DNA of 64,000 nucleotides from a bacterium (GTDB taxonomy: Bacteria; Desulfobacterota; Binatia; Binatales; Binataceae): positions 1-64,000 of the forward strand of contig JADBKU010000022.1 in assembly GCA_014896235.1 (NCBI GenBank), in the 5' to 3' direction. The position numbers were made by a program, and so were the translations under genes. Below are positions 1-8,792 of the stretch, in pieces. The notes under the pieces are model-generated. The model had not been told where the DNA came from. It worked only from the letters and a program-made list of their open reading frames with translations, and made no database searches. Position 1 is the first letter of the stretch. Every line of letters begins with the position of its first letter.

Positions 1-306
1 GCCGTCGAGGCGTCCGACGCCGCGCTTGGTATCGTCCTCGATGCGATCGATCGCGCGCACGGCGTCGCTTTGATTACCGCCGATCATGGCAACGCGGAAT
101 TCATGGCCGATCCCGCCACCGGACAGCCGCACACCGCGCACACGACGAATCCCGTGCCGCTGATTCTTTACGACCCCGCATTCAAGGGCAGGCTCAAGGA
201 GCACGGCACGCTCGCGGATGTCGCACCGACGTTTCTCGGGATGCTCGGGTTGGAGAAGCCGCCCGAAATGACCGGCCGCGATCTGCGCGACCCAACGCCG
301 CGCTAA
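1..306 (+). CDS. gpmI: 2,3-bisphosphoglycerate-independent phosphoglycerate mutase, C-terminal part
   Basis: The frame is open from base 1 and ends at TAA 304-306, so only about the last 101 residues are present. The ORF track starts at base 70, but the reading frame continues upstream. The motif ITADHGNAE carries metal-binding Asp and His of the alkaline-phosphatase-like domain of cofactor-independent phosphoglycerate mutase. The following [10 protein letters not shown] and the C-terminal [11 protein letters not shown]-type block are typical of the GpmI end. The enzyme interconverts 3- and 2-phosphoglycerate in cytoplasmic glycolysis and gluconeogenesis. The next gene is convergent, 21 bp away. 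Confidence 0.93.
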   Translation, partial: AVEASDAALGIVLDAIDRAHGVALITADHGNAEFMADPATGQPHTAHTTNPVPLILYDPAFKGRLKEHGTLADVAPTFLGMLGLEKPPEMTGRDLRDPTPR

Positions 307-327
307 ACAAATCGCGCCCGCGCGGCG

Positions 328-1194
328 TTACGCTTCGAGAATTGCGCGCGCCTCCGCCGGGGTCGCCACCTGATGGCCCATCGCGCGAATCGTCTCCGCC
401 GCGCGCGCTGCGAGTTCCGGGTTCGACGGCCCGCCTTCGCGCGCGTACTGGTAATCCTCCAGTCCGACGCGCACATGTCCGCCGAGGCTCACGATTAGCG
501 GCACGAGCGGCAGATTGTCGCCGCCGAGCGTCGCCGCGAACCAATTGGCGCGCACCCCCTTGAGCATGTCGAGATACGCTTCGAGGCTCTTCAGCGTCGG
601 CGGCAATCCGAACGGCAACTCCGGACCGCCGAGATAAAACTTGAGCAACAGCGGCTCGCTCAGCACGCCCAGCTCAAGGAACACCAGCGCGGCGCGCAGG
701 AAGCTCGGATCGAAAATCTGCAGGGTCGGACGCAATCCCAGCTCGCGCGATTTCTCTAGGAAATAGCGTATCGTCGCGTAGGAATTGCGATACACCATTT
801 CCTCGTTGTGAATCGCGCGGCGTTCGCGATCGTACGCGACCAGGTTCACCGAACCCATGTCGCCCGCGCCCAAATCCGGCTTGGTCGCCGGATCCTTCGC
901 CAGCGCGACGAAATGGCTGAAGCGCGCGGCCGCGTCGCCGTCGAGCGGAAACGTCGGCCACAGCAGCGCGTCGGATTCCGCCCGCGCCCGCCGATAGACC
1001 TCCGCGTAATACGGCACGTCGTGCACCCATTTGCCCGATTCCGGATCGCGCACGTGAAAATGAATTATCGCCGCGCCCGCCCGCGCCGTCGCGACCGCGT
1101 CGGCCGCGATCTCCGCCGGACTGTACGGGATGTTCGGATTCAGCTTGCGCGGCGCCGCGCCGTTGATCGCCGCCTCGATAATCACTTTCGCCAT
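328..1194 (-). CDS. BKACE-family beta-keto acid cleavage enzyme (DUF849, Kce-like)
   Basis: 288 residues, the usual size for this family. Kce-type enzymes are Zn-dependent TIM barrels that cleave a beta-keto acid with acetyl-CoA, giving acetoacetate and a CoA ester. The founding member acts on 3-keto-5-aminohexanoate in lysine fermentation, but the family covers many substrates. Visible motifs are HFHVRD near residue 45, which supplies the His-x-His zinc ligands, and GGHVRVGLED near residue 240, which supplies the Glu ligand. The ATG has a GGAGGG-type ribosome site just upstream. The gene follows the VWA gene by 18 bp on the same strand, so the two are probably co-transcribed. The actual substrate cannot be read from the sequence. 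Confidence 0.85.
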   Translation of the reverse strand: MAKVIIEAAINGAAPRKLNPNIPYSPAEIAADAVATARAGAAIIHFHVRDPESGKWVHDVPYYAEVYRRARAESDALLWPTFPLDGDAAARFSHFVALAKDPATKPDLGAGDMGSVNLVAYDRERRAIHNEEMVYRNSYATIRYFLEKSRELGLRPTLQIFDPSFLRAALVFLELGVLSEPLLLKFYLGGPELPFGLPPTLKSLEAYLDMLKGVRANWFAATLGGDNLPLVPLIVSLGGHVRVGLEDYQYAREGGPSNPELAARAAETIRAMGHQVATPAEARAILEA

Positions 1195-1212
1195 CCCGCC
1201 CTCCGCGCGCGC

Positions 1213-3306
1213 CTACCAGCGCACCACCTGCTCGTACACCTTCGGCAGTTGCCGCGGCAAGGACGTGATGTCCTCGATCACCAGATAGCGCGACGGCGCG
1301 CACATCTGCCGCAGATAGTCGTGTCCGGTGCGATCCACTGTAATGCAAAACGGCAGCACGCCCGCCATTTCGAGTTCTTTCAGCGCGACCATCGTGTCCT
1401 GGATTCCGTATGCGTTCGATCGCCGGTCGTGGCCGTAGTCGAAATCCTGCGGAAAGCCGTCGCTCAGCATGATCACGTGGCGCGCCCGCGAACTCACGTC
1501 CTTGAACTTCTCGCGCACGTGCCGAATCGCCGCGCCCATCCGCGTCGATCGTTTCGGCTCGACCGCGCCGACCCGCGCCCGCACCTCGTCCGACAATTCC
1601 TGGTCGAATTCCTTGATTACGTAAAATTCAACGTTATCGCGCCCGTGCCCCGAAAACCCCATGATCGCGTACGAATCGCCGATCTCCTCGAGCGCCTGCG
1701 CCATGATCACCAGCGCTTCCTTGTTCACGTCGATGATCCGCCGCGGACGCCGCGCCGGCTCCTGCCGCCGCTGCCACGCCTTCATCCAGTCGTCGCTGTC
1801 GTCGTCCGCAAGGTCGGCCTTGCGCGGCGCGCGATGAATCGGCTCGTCGGTCGAGGCCGACATGTCGAGCAGGAACAGCGTCGCCACGTCGCGCGCCTCT
1901 TTCTTGCGCGCCTTATAGACGCGCCCGTCGGGCAGCTCGCCCATCCTGAGCGAGATCCGCGCCTCGATCATCCGGTCCAGATCGATTTCGTCGCCGTCCT
2001 CCAGCCCGCGCACCATCCGGTATGACGCCGGCCGGATGCGCTGGAAATGCCTCCGCACCTGCGGCAGCACGTCGGAATAGCGGCGCAGCGTGTCCGCGAA
2101 GAAATCGCCGTTGTCGCCCTCCAGATGGATTTCGCGCAGCCGGCACCAGTTGCGCCGGTAATCGCCAAGCACGTAATCCCACTCGTCGTAAGCGTAATAG
2201 CTGTCCTGCCCGCGGCTTCGGCCGATCACCAGCCGTCCGCCGTGCGGCGGCGCGCCGATCTCGCCAAGCTGTTCGCGCAGCGCATCCAGCTCCTGCGCAT
2301 CCTTGCCGAACAGTTGCGTGAGGTACATCCCCTCGCCGTCGGCGCCGCCTTCGCCCTGCGCCGGCCGCAACTCCATCCCCTGCTCGATCAGCCGCCGAAT
2401 CTCCTCGGGCGTGAGCGGCCTGCCGCCCTTGCCCTTCGAATTCTGGCCCGACGTCTCCATCTGCACGTTCTGATCGGGTTCGCCGTCGCCGCCGCCTCCG
2501 TCGCCGTCGTCCTGCCCGAGTCCGTCGGCGCGATTTCCGGTGCCGCTCACGCGGCTCGCCAGCTCGTCGCGCATCTGGCCCGCGCGCTCGCCCAGCGGAT
2601 CGCCCGCGCCAGCCGCGCGCGCCGCCGCGATCAGCTCCTGCAGCCATTCGTAGATCGCCGCCGTGCTCCGCGCGCTGTCAGCCGCGGTCGCGCCGGGTTC
2701 GCGCAGCGGCGCGAAAAACTCTCTCGCGCGCGCGCTGAAAACTTCCGCAGGCTCGTCTTCCGCGCCGTCGATCCCGAACGCCGCCTTGATCAGCATCGTG
2801 CTGAACACTAGCGGCTTCAGCGTCCGCGCCAGCGCCGCGTTCATCCGCTCAATCCGCGGCGCGAGCCCGCGATAGCGCCGTTTCAGCTCGCCCTCGATTC
2901 GCGCCGCTTCCGCAAGCCGGAACAGCGCGCCCGCCAGCGCCGGATCGGCGAACGATTCGATGAATCCGTCGATCGCCTCAACCCCCGTCTCGCCGCGCTC
3001 CGCGAAACCCTCGAGGTCCGCCAGCCGCAAATCGTAGCTGCCGAACTCGTGGCGGCCCGCCAGATGCGCCGCCGTCAACACGTAATAGTCGCGCGCCATC
3101 GCCGCGTCGCCGACTCCGGCGATCGTCTCCGGCAGCAAAATCATTTCGCCGCCGCTCAGCGGATAATGAAACGGCAACACCGCGCCCGCGTTGGGCAGCG
3201 TGTCGATGCGGAATTCGAGCGGGAACAGCATCCGCATGAATTTCGTCAACATGCCCTTGACCATGAAAAGGGCGTGCTCGTCGGGCGCAACCATCTGTTC
3301 GGCCAT
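1213..3306 (-). CDS. NorD-like von Willebrand factor type A domain protein
   Basis: 697 residues from the ATG at 3306. The ORF track extends to 3420, but those extra residues are low-quality and run into the divergent promoter region. The C-terminal 200 residues form a VWA domain with an intact MIDAS start, DMSAST, followed by IMLSDG. A central acidic and Gly-rich stretch (DGDGGGGDGE) looks like a flexible linker. The arrangement resembles NorD/CbbO-type proteins, which work with an AAA+ ATPase to mature or remodel metalloenzymes. No MoxR/NorQ ATPase is adjacent here, which is unusual. No clear Shine-Dalgarno precedes the start. It probably forms an operon with the downstream BKACE gene. Confidence 0.8.
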   Translation of the reverse strand: MAEQMVAPDEHALFMVKGMLTKFMRMLFPLEFRIDTLPNAGAVLPFHYPLSGGEMILLPETIAGVGDAAMARDYYVLTAAHLAGRHEFGSYDLRLADLEGFAERGETGVEAIDGFIESFADPALAGALFRLAEAARIEGELKRRYRGLAPRIERMNAALARTLKPLVFSTMLIKAAFGIDGAEDEPAEVFSARAREFFAPLREPGATAADSARSTAAIYEWLQELIAAARAAGAGDPLGERAGQMRDELASRVSGTGNRADGLGQDDGDGGGGDGEPDQNVQMETSGQNSKGKGGRPLTPEEIRRLIEQGMELRPAQGEGGADGEGMYLTQLFGKDAQELDALREQLGEIGAPPHGGRLVIGRSRGQDSYYAYDEWDYVLGDYRRNWCRLREIHLEGDNGDFFADTLRRYSDVLPQVRRHFQRIRPASYRMVRGLEDGDEIDLDRMIEARISLRMGELPDGRVYKARKKEARDVATLFLLDMSASTDEPIHRAPRKADLADDDSDDWMKAWQRRQEPARRPRRIIDVNKEALVIMAQALEEIGDSYAIMGFSGHGRDNVEFYVIKEFDQELSDEVRARVGAVEPKRSTRMGAAIRHVREKFKDVSSRARHVIMLSDGFPQDFDYGHDRRSNAYGIQDTMVALKELEMAGVLPFCITVDRTGHDYLRQMCAPSRYLVIEDITSLPRQLPKVYEQVVRW

Positions 3307-3422
3307 GACATGTATTGTGGCAAATCGGCTCCACGGGGCGCAATTTGGCGCCCTCCGGCCGCGCCGCGCCGATTTGCGGCTTGACTCCGCGCCAAGGCGC
3401 GGACTTAACTGTTCGCACACCG

Positions 3423-4946
3423 ATGCAACGCGATAATTTGGTTGGCTTTCGCCGCGTCCGGCCGCTCCTGCGCGCGATTCTCGCGCTTGCGCTCGCCGCC
3501 GCCGTCTCCACCCCCGCCCGCGCCGGCATAGCTGACGCGGCTCGCTACGCGAAACTCAAAAACGGCCTTCAGGTCATTGTCCTCGAAAATCACAAGGCTC
3601 CCGTCGCGACCCTCAACGTCTTTTATCGCGTCGGCTCGCGCAACGAACAGTTCGGGATGACCGGAATCTCGCATCTCTGCGAACATCTGATGTTTCGCGG
3701 CACGAAAAAACTCGCGCCCGAGGAATTTTCCAACATCATTCAGGAATCCGGCGGCGACGATAACGCTTTCACCACCGAGGATTACACCGACTATTTCGAG
3801 GTCATCAATCGCGACCATCTCAATGTGCCGATTTCGCTTGAAGCCGATCGCATGGCCAACTTCGCGCCCAAGGGCTTCGATTCCGAAAAGGCGGTCGTGA
3901 TGGAGGAACGGCGGCTGCGCACCGACGACAATCCGGAAGACGCGCTGCAGGAAATGACGCAGGCGGCCGCTTACGTCGCCCATCCTTACCACTGGCCGGT
4001 GATCGGCTGGATGAACGAGATTCGCCAGATCACGCTCGCCGACGCGATGCGCTATCACTCGATCTACTACTCGCCGCAAAACGCGGTCATCGTCGCGGTC
4101 GGCGATTTCGACGGCGCCAAAGTGATGAAGGAAATCAGCGACGCCTTTGGCGCAATTCCCAACGGACCCAAACCTCCGCCCGTGACCGAAGTCGAACCCC
4201 CACAGTCCGGCGAGCGCCATGTCGTGCTGCGCCACGCCGCCAATCTGCCGGCCGTCGCCGAAGCATTTCACGTGCCCAATTTCAAAAATCCCAAAGACGC
4301 CTTCGCGCTCGAAATCGCGAGCGAAATCCTCTCCGACGGCAAAAGCTCACGTCTTTACAAAGACCTGGTGCAGGACAAGCAGATGGTCGTGGACGTCAGC
4401 GCCGACTATGACATGACCTCTTTCGACCCGGGCCTGTTCTGGCTCTCCGCGCAAGTGCGACCCGGCGTGAAAAGCGATGCGGTGCTGGCCGAATTCGATC
4501 GCGAGCTTGCCGCCTTGCGCGACCATCCGGTCGGCGACAAGGAGTTGCAGAAAGCCAAAAATCTCGAACAGGCCGGCTTCGTCTTCGGACAGGACTCGAT
4601 TTTCCGCGAAGCGATGCTGCTCGGGTTGTACCAGATGCTCGGCGATTACCGGATGATCGACCAATATCTGCCGCAAATCGACAAGGTCACCGCGGCCGAC
4701 GTGCAGCGCGTCGCGCGCGAATATCTGATCGCCAGCAACTCCACCGTCGGCGTGCTCGTACCGACCGGCGTGCTGCCGCACGAAATGGGCGGCGGCGCCG
4801 CCGGCCAGGTCCATCACGCGCCCGATTCCAATCCCGCCACGCTCTCGCCGCGAACCTCGGCCGCGCCCGCGTCGCCAATCGCGTTCGCGCCGGTCCGCGC
4901 GAACGCCGCCAATGCAATCCTGACCGCGACGGAGGCGGTGCGATGA
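3423..4946 (+). CDS. M16-family zinc metallopeptidase, catalytically intact subunit
   Basis: 507 residues from ATG 3423, beginning with a signal peptide (LLRAILALALAAAVSTPARA). The inverted zinc motif HLCEH near residue 85 is complete, and an acidic block about 75 residues later supplies the third ligand. The protein has the two-domain M16B layout related to mitochondrial processing peptidase. The signal sequence places it in the periplasm. Its TGA overlaps the ATG of the next M16 gene (ATGA), so the two are translationally coupled and probably form a heterodimer. The 3' tail, rich in Ala and Pro, is not part of the peptidase fold. The true substrate is unknown. Confidence 0.9.
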   Translation: MQRDNLVGFRRVRPLLRAILALALAAAVSTPARAGIADAARYAKLKNGLQVIVLENHKAPVATLNVFYRVGSRNEQFGMTGISHLCEHLMFRGTKKLAPEEFSNIIQESGGDDNAFTTEDYTDYFEVINRDHLNVPISLEADRMANFAPKGFDSEKAVVMEERRLRTDDNPEDALQEMTQAAAYVAHPYHWPVIGWMNEIRQITLADAMRYHSIYYSPQNAVIVAVGDFDGAKVMKEISDAFGAIPNGPKPPPVTEVEPPQSGERHVVLRHAANLPAVAEAFHVPNFKNPKDAFALEIASEILSDGKSSRLYKDLVQDKQMVVDVSADYDMTSFDPGLFWLSAQVRPGVKSDAVLAEFDRELAALRDHPVGDKELQKAKNLEQAGFVFGQDSIFREAMLLGLYQMLGDYRMIDQYLPQIDKVTAADVQRVAREYLIASNSTVGVLVPTGVLPHEMGGGAAGQVHHAPDSNPATLSPRTSAAPASPIAFAPVRANAANAILTATEAVR

Positions 4947-6322
4947 ACATTCTTAAAACCCGCCTCATGGCCACATTCGCCGCCGCCGCTTTGATCGTCG
5001 CCGCCGCCGCGCCGCGCGCCTGCGCGCTCCAAATCAAGCGGATGGAGCTGAGCAACGGCGCCGTATTGCTGATTTCCGAGCAGCATCAGTTGCCGATGCT
5101 CACCATGGCGATCGCGTTCGACGCCGGATCGCGCCGCGATCCTGCGGACAAGGGCGGCCTCGCCACCCTGACCGCGGCGGCGCTGATGCAAGGCACGAAG
5201 GATCTCTCCGCGTCCGATTTCAACCGCGAAGTCGATTTCATGGGCAGTTCGATCAACATCGCAGCCAGCCGCGATTTCACGATCGCGAGCGTCACCACGC
5301 TCAAGAAATATCAGTCGCAGTCGATCCATTTGTTAGCTCAGTTGCTGCAGGAGCCCGGCCTGCGCGCGGCCGACTTCAAGCGCAAGCAGGCCGAACAGAT
5401 CGCCGACATCAAGGCCAGCGAAGAAGAGCCAGGCTACGCCGCCGACGTCGCTTTCGTCCACGCGATCTTCGGCGATCGTCCCTACGGCCACATGCCTGAG
5501 GGTTCCACCGCTTCGGTGGCCCGGCTCACCCCCGCCGACGTGAGCGATTTCTACAAGAACTATTACAAGCTCGGCAGCGCGGTGATCGCGGTCGCCGGCG
5601 ACGTTGACGCGAACCAAATCAAGGCCGAACTGGAAAGCGAATTCACCGGACTCAAGGGCCGCGTGCCCGCGCAGCCCGCGCCCGCCCCGATCGAAATTCC
5701 GCCGGGAATCCACGCGCAACTGATCGATCGCAACGTCGCGCAGGCCAATCTGATGCTCGGCTCCGGCGGCGTCGCCCGCTCGAACCCCGACTACTACAAG
5801 CTGCAGGTGATGAATTACATCCTGGGCGGCGGCGGCTTCGCCTCGCGCCTGATGAAGGTCGTGCGCAGCCAGCATGGACTCGCCTATTCTATCGGGAGCG
5901 CTTTCGCAGCGCATAAATATCAAGGCGCGTTCCTCGTCGTGCTGCAGACCAAAAACTCCAGCGCCAACGAGGCCCTCAAGCTGGTTCTCGCCCAGATGCG
6001 CGAGATCCAGGAAAACCCGGTCTCCGACGCCGAGATGGCTTCCGCGAAGAAATATCTGGTCGGCAGTTTTCCGCTCAAGCTCGATCGTCAGAGCTCGATC
6101 GTCGGCTTCATGCTCGACACCGAAATTTACAACCTCGGCCTCGACTACGCCGATCGCTATCCGAAGCTGATCGACGCGGTAACCAAGGACGACGTGCGTA
6201 AGGTCGCGCGCGAGTATCTGCATCCGGATGCGCTCGATCTGGTCGCCGTCGCGAATCAGGCCGAGGCCAAAATCGACGTGGCGAAACTCCAACCGCCCGC
6301 CCAATCCGCCGCCGCCAAGTGA
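4943..6322 (+). CDS. M16-family peptidase-like protein, non-catalytic subunit
   Basis: 459 residues with an N-terminal signal peptide (FAAAALIVAAAAPRACA). The fold resembles the preceding M16 protein, but at the position of HxxEH it reads GLATLTAAALMQGT, so the zinc site is absent. This matches the usual bacterial arrangement of one active and one inactive M16B subunit. The Gly-rich NYILGGGGFASRL block near residue 295 and the SIGSAF block are typical of the inactive partner, which helps bind substrate. It overlaps the upstream gene by 4 bp. It should be periplasmic and work only together with its partner. Confidence 0.88.
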   Translation: MNILKTRLMATFAAAALIVAAAAPRACALQIKRMELSNGAVLLISEQHQLPMLTMAIAFDAGSRRDPADKGGLATLTAAALMQGTKDLSASDFNREVDFMGSSINIAASRDFTIASVTTLKKYQSQSIHLLAQLLQEPGLRAADFKRKQAEQIADIKASEEEPGYAADVAFVHAIFGDRPYGHMPEGSTASVARLTPADVSDFYKNYYKLGSAVIAVAGDVDANQIKAELESEFTGLKGRVPAQPAPAPIEIPPGIHAQLIDRNVAQANLMLGSGGVARSNPDYYKLQVMNYILGGGGFASRLMKVVRSQHGLAYSIGSAFAAHKYQGAFLVVLQTKNSSANEALKLVLAQMREIQENPVSDAEMASAKKYLVGSFPLKLDRQSSIVGFMLDTEIYNLGLDYADRYPKLIDAVTKDDVRKVAREYLHPDALDLVAVANQAEAKIDVAKLQPPAQSAAAK

Positions 6323-6430
6323 CGCGGTTCGATTGCCGGAAAGCGTGCGTTCGGCGCGCCGCCTGATCTATACTCGCGGCGTGGACAAAGGCTGATCGAC
6401 TCAGCTCGCGCACCCTAACCGGAGGTCATC

Positions 6431-7042
6431 ATGAGCGGCAAATCGTGGAAGATCGAAGGCGAATATTTCGAGTCGTGCAACTGCGAGTTGCTCTGCCCGT
6501 GTCTCCTGACTCACGCCCAGGCGCGGCCCACCGAGGGCCATTGCGATGTCGTGCTCGCGATCCATATAAATCGCGGCGACTTTGGCGGCGTCGATATTTC
6601 GGGTCTCAACGCCGTGCAGGCGCTCACCACGCCCGCTGAGATGTCCAAAGGCAATGGCACGATGGCGGTCTATCTCGACAGCCGCGCCAATGACGCCCAG
6701 CGCGCCGCGCTCGAGGCGATCTTCACCGGCGCCGCGGGCGGTCCGCCCGCGCTGATGGCCCCGATGGTCGCGAAACGGTTGCCGACCAAATCGGCCGCGA
6801 TTCAATACAGCTCCGACGGCCGCACCTGGAAGGTTTCGATCGCGGGCGTGACCGACGTCACGGTCGCGGGCGTGACCGGCGCGGGCGACAAGGTCGTGTG
6901 GCTGGAAAACGTCGGCCATCCCTTTTCGCGCCGGCTCGCCGCCGCCAAAGGAACCGCCAGCAGCTACCACGACCATGGGCTGAAATTCGAGAATTCGGGC
7001 CGCAACGGACATTTCTCCGCAATCAACTGGTCCAACGCCTGA
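6431..7042 (+). CDS. DUF1326 domain protein
   Basis: 203 residues. A strong ribosome site (CCGGAGG) lies 7 bp before the ATG. The N-terminal CNCELLCPC cluster is diagnostic of the DUF1326 family and looks like a metal- or redox-active cysteine site. No signal peptide or membrane segment is visible. The C-terminal SSYHDHGL adds further possible metal ligands. The next gene, DUF2182, starts 34 bp downstream. DUF1326 and DUF2182 genes are commonly paired, which suggests a joint role in metal handling, but neither function is established. Confidence 0.88.
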   Translation: MSGKSWKIEGEYFESCNCELLCPCLLTHAQARPTEGHCDVVLAIHINRGDFGGVDISGLNAVQALTTPAEMSKGNGTMAVYLDSRANDAQRAALEAIFTGAAGGPPALMAPMVAKRLPTKSAAIQYSSDGRTWKVSIAGVTDVTVAGVTGAGDKVVWLENVGHPFSRRLAAAKGTASSYHDHGLKFENSGRNGHFSAINWSNA

Positions 7043-7076
7043 GCCTCGGACGGGCGCTCGCGCCGCGCATATCGCG

Positions 7077-7868
7077 ATGACCACCGACGCGAATTCGGCT
7101 CCGGCCGCACAGAGCGCGCCGGGGCTGCCGTCGCGCGATCGCGCCGCAATCTGGATCGGGCTCATCGCACTGAGCGCGCTGGCTTGGATCTATCTGGCGC
7201 GGATGCCAATGTCGGCGAACGATTTCAGCCCGATCGTCGCGCGGATGCTGGCGGCGATGCCGGCGGGCGCGGCGGACGCCTCGATCACCTTCCTGATGTG
7301 GGCGGTGATGATGGTGGCGATGATGCTACCGAGCGCAGGCCCGACCATTTCGACCTTCGCCGCGATCGCGCGCCCGCGCCCGGGCTTCAGCGCCGCACAC
7401 GTCTGGATGATGGTCGGCGGTTATATCGCCGCGTGGACCGCCTTTAGCGCGGCCGCGACCGCCCTGCAGCTCGCCTTGCAGCGCGCCGCGATGCTCAGTG
7501 GCACGGCCGCCGCCACGCCGCTCGCCGGCGCGGCGATCCTCGCCGCCGCCGGGCTTTACCAGTTCACGCCGTTCAAAGACGCCTGCCTGAGCGGATGCCA
7601 GTCGCCGATCGGCTTCTTCATGACGCACTGGCGCGACGGCGCGATCGGCGCGTTCCGGATGGGCGCGCGGCACGGCTGGGTGTGCATCGGATGCTGCGCG
7701 ATGCTGATGGCGTTGCTGTTCGTCGCGGGTGTAATGAACCTGGCATGGGTCGCGTTGATCAGCGTGCTGGTGCTGCTGGAAAAAGCGACGCCATGGGGCC
7801 GCACGATCGCCCGCGTCGCGGGAATCGCGATGATCGCGGCGGCGCCGATCGTCGCGCTGGCGCACTGA
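7077..7868 (+). CDS. DUF2182 integral membrane protein
   Basis: 263 residues with about six to seven hydrophobic segments. The family is annotated as predicted metal-binding membrane proteins. The characteristic block FTPFKDACLSGCQSP near residue 163 holds two cysteines and is followed by CIGCCAMLM in a later membrane helix. The paired MWAVMMVAMMLPS helix is also typical. It lies directly behind DUF1326 on the same strand and probably works with it. Its TGA (7866-7868) overlaps the apparent start region of the next gene, so translation is likely coupled. Confidence 0.87.
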   Translation: MTTDANSAPAAQSAPGLPSRDRAAIWIGLIALSALAWIYLARMPMSANDFSPIVARMLAAMPAGAADASITFLMWAVMMVAMMLPSAGPTISTFAAIARPRPGFSAAHVWMMVGGYIAAWTAFSAAATALQLALQRAAMLSGTAAATPLAGAAILAAAGLYQFTPFKDACLSGCQSPIGFFMTHWRDGAIGAFRMGARHGWVCIGCCAMLMALLFVAGVMNLAWVALISVLVLLEKATPWGRTIARVAGIAMIAAAPIVALAH

Positions 7869-8416
7869 GCGCACGCTGCGAAATTTTCACGCTCGGCCAT
7901 TCGACCCATCCCCTGGCCGAGTTCCTCGAACTGCTGCGCGCTCATGAGATCGCGCTGCTTGCCGACGTTCGTTCGTTTCCGTCATCAAGGCGCTGGCCGT
8001 GGTTCAATCAGGCGGAGCTTGCCTCCGCCGTCGCCGCATCCGGGCGCGAGTACCGATGGTTCAAGGCGCTCGGCGGCCGCCGCCGCTCCAGGCTTGCCGA
8101 CTCGCCGCATCGCGCGTGGGAGCATCCCGCGTTTCGCTCCTACGCCGACTATACCGATACGCCCGAATTCGCCGCGGAACTTTGCGAACTATGCGACGCC
8201 GCGCAGCAGCTCCGCACCGCGATCATGTGCTCGGAAGGATTGTGGTGGCGATGCCATCGGCGGATCGTGTCGGACCATCTAACGATCCGCGGATGGCGCG
8301 TGCGGCATATCCTGCCGGACGGCAAAATCGCGGAGCATGAATTGACGCCGTTCGCATCGGTCGCGGGCGAGCGAATCGTGTACGACGGCGGGCAGGGAGC
8401 GCTCGGCCTCAAATGA
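7865..8416 (+). CDS. DUF488 family protein
   Basis: About 183 residues. The family signature begins at IFTLGHSTHPLAEF and continues with LLADVRSFPSSRR and an ICSEG-like block (IMCSEGLWWRCHR). The frame has no ATG, GTG or TTG near the homologous N-terminus. The only plausible initiator is CTG at 7865, which overlaps the stop of the DUF2182 gene as CTGA, analogous to the common ATGA overlap. The ORF-track start at 7595 lies deep inside the DUF2182 gene and is unlikely. The function of DUF488 is unknown. The start is uncertain, but the coding frame is clear. Confidence 0.8.
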   Translation: MSARCEIFTLGHSTHPLAEFLELLRAHEIALLADVRSFPSSRRWPWFNQAELASAVAASGREYRWFKALGGRRRSRLADSPHRAWEHPAFRSYADYTDTPEFAAELCELCDAAQQLRTAIMCSEGLWWRCHRRIVSDHLTIRGWRVRHILPDGKIAEHELTPFASVAGERIVYDGGQGALGLK

Positions 8417-8437
8417 CCGGAGCGGCGCCCGCCGGTA

Positions 8438-8469
8438 GATCAAGTGGCGCCAGATGGCGCCACTTGATC
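8438..8469. terminator. Bidirectional hairpin between convergent genes
   Basis: A perfect 14-bp inverted repeat (GATCAAGTGGCGCC / GGCGCCACTTGATC) is separated by a 4-base AGAT loop. It lies between the convergent DUF488 and cytochrome genes, and its right arm overlaps the last codon and stop of the cytochrome gene. No long T-run follows on either strand, so it is either a bidirectional terminator of the non-canonical type or an mRNA-end protecting hairpin. Confidence 0.7.
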
Positions 8470-8791
8470 ACTGCGTGCCGGCGTTGCGTTCGAGATAGTT
8501 CAATATCGCGCGACGTTCGCCTTCGCTGAGCGGCGGCAGGCCGGCCTGCGCGATTTTCGGCTCCATTGCGTCAACCTGCGTCGCCCACATCGCCGCGGTC
8601 ATCGAAGACGGAGCATATGGCTTGTGACATGAGCCGCATCGGCGGGCATAAAGATGCTCAGCCGCGCTGCCTTGCTCGGGCAACGGCGCGTTCCGGCATC
8701 CGCCGCTGGCGATCGCAAGCGCGATCGCCAACGGCGCCAGAAATGCGACGATGCGCCGATTTGGACTATCAAAGCGACGGGTAGGCGACAA
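8468..8791 (-). CDS. Small c-type cytochrome lipoprotein
   Basis: 107 residues. The hydrophobic leader ends in the lipobox-like ASGGC, predicting a lipid-anchored protein outside the cytoplasm. A single haem attachment motif CGSCH follows at about residue 52, and later Met residues (MWATQVDAMEP) could supply the sixth ligand. The C-terminal GERRAILNYLERN helix is typical of small class I cytochromes. The initiator appears to be TTG at 8791, one base after the stop of the HIT gene, so the two are translationally coupled. The electron partner is not evident. Confidence 0.85.
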   Translation of the reverse strand: MSPTRRFDSPNRRIVAFLAPLAIALAIASGGCRNAPLPEQGSAAEHLYARRCGSCHKPYAPSSMTAAMWATQVDAMEPKIAQAGLPPLSEGERRAILNYLERNAGTQ

Positions 8792-8792
8792 T

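Noticed and set aside
808-2025. 405-residue plus-strand ORF
   Set aside because: It lies opposite the BKACE and VWA genes and is Arg/His-rich, as expected for a shadow frame.
3423-6322. M16 pair as PqqF/PqqG for the PQQ pathway
   Set aside because: Both proteins carry signal peptides, whereas PQQ proteases act in the cytoplasm, and they lie more than 20 kb from pqqA.
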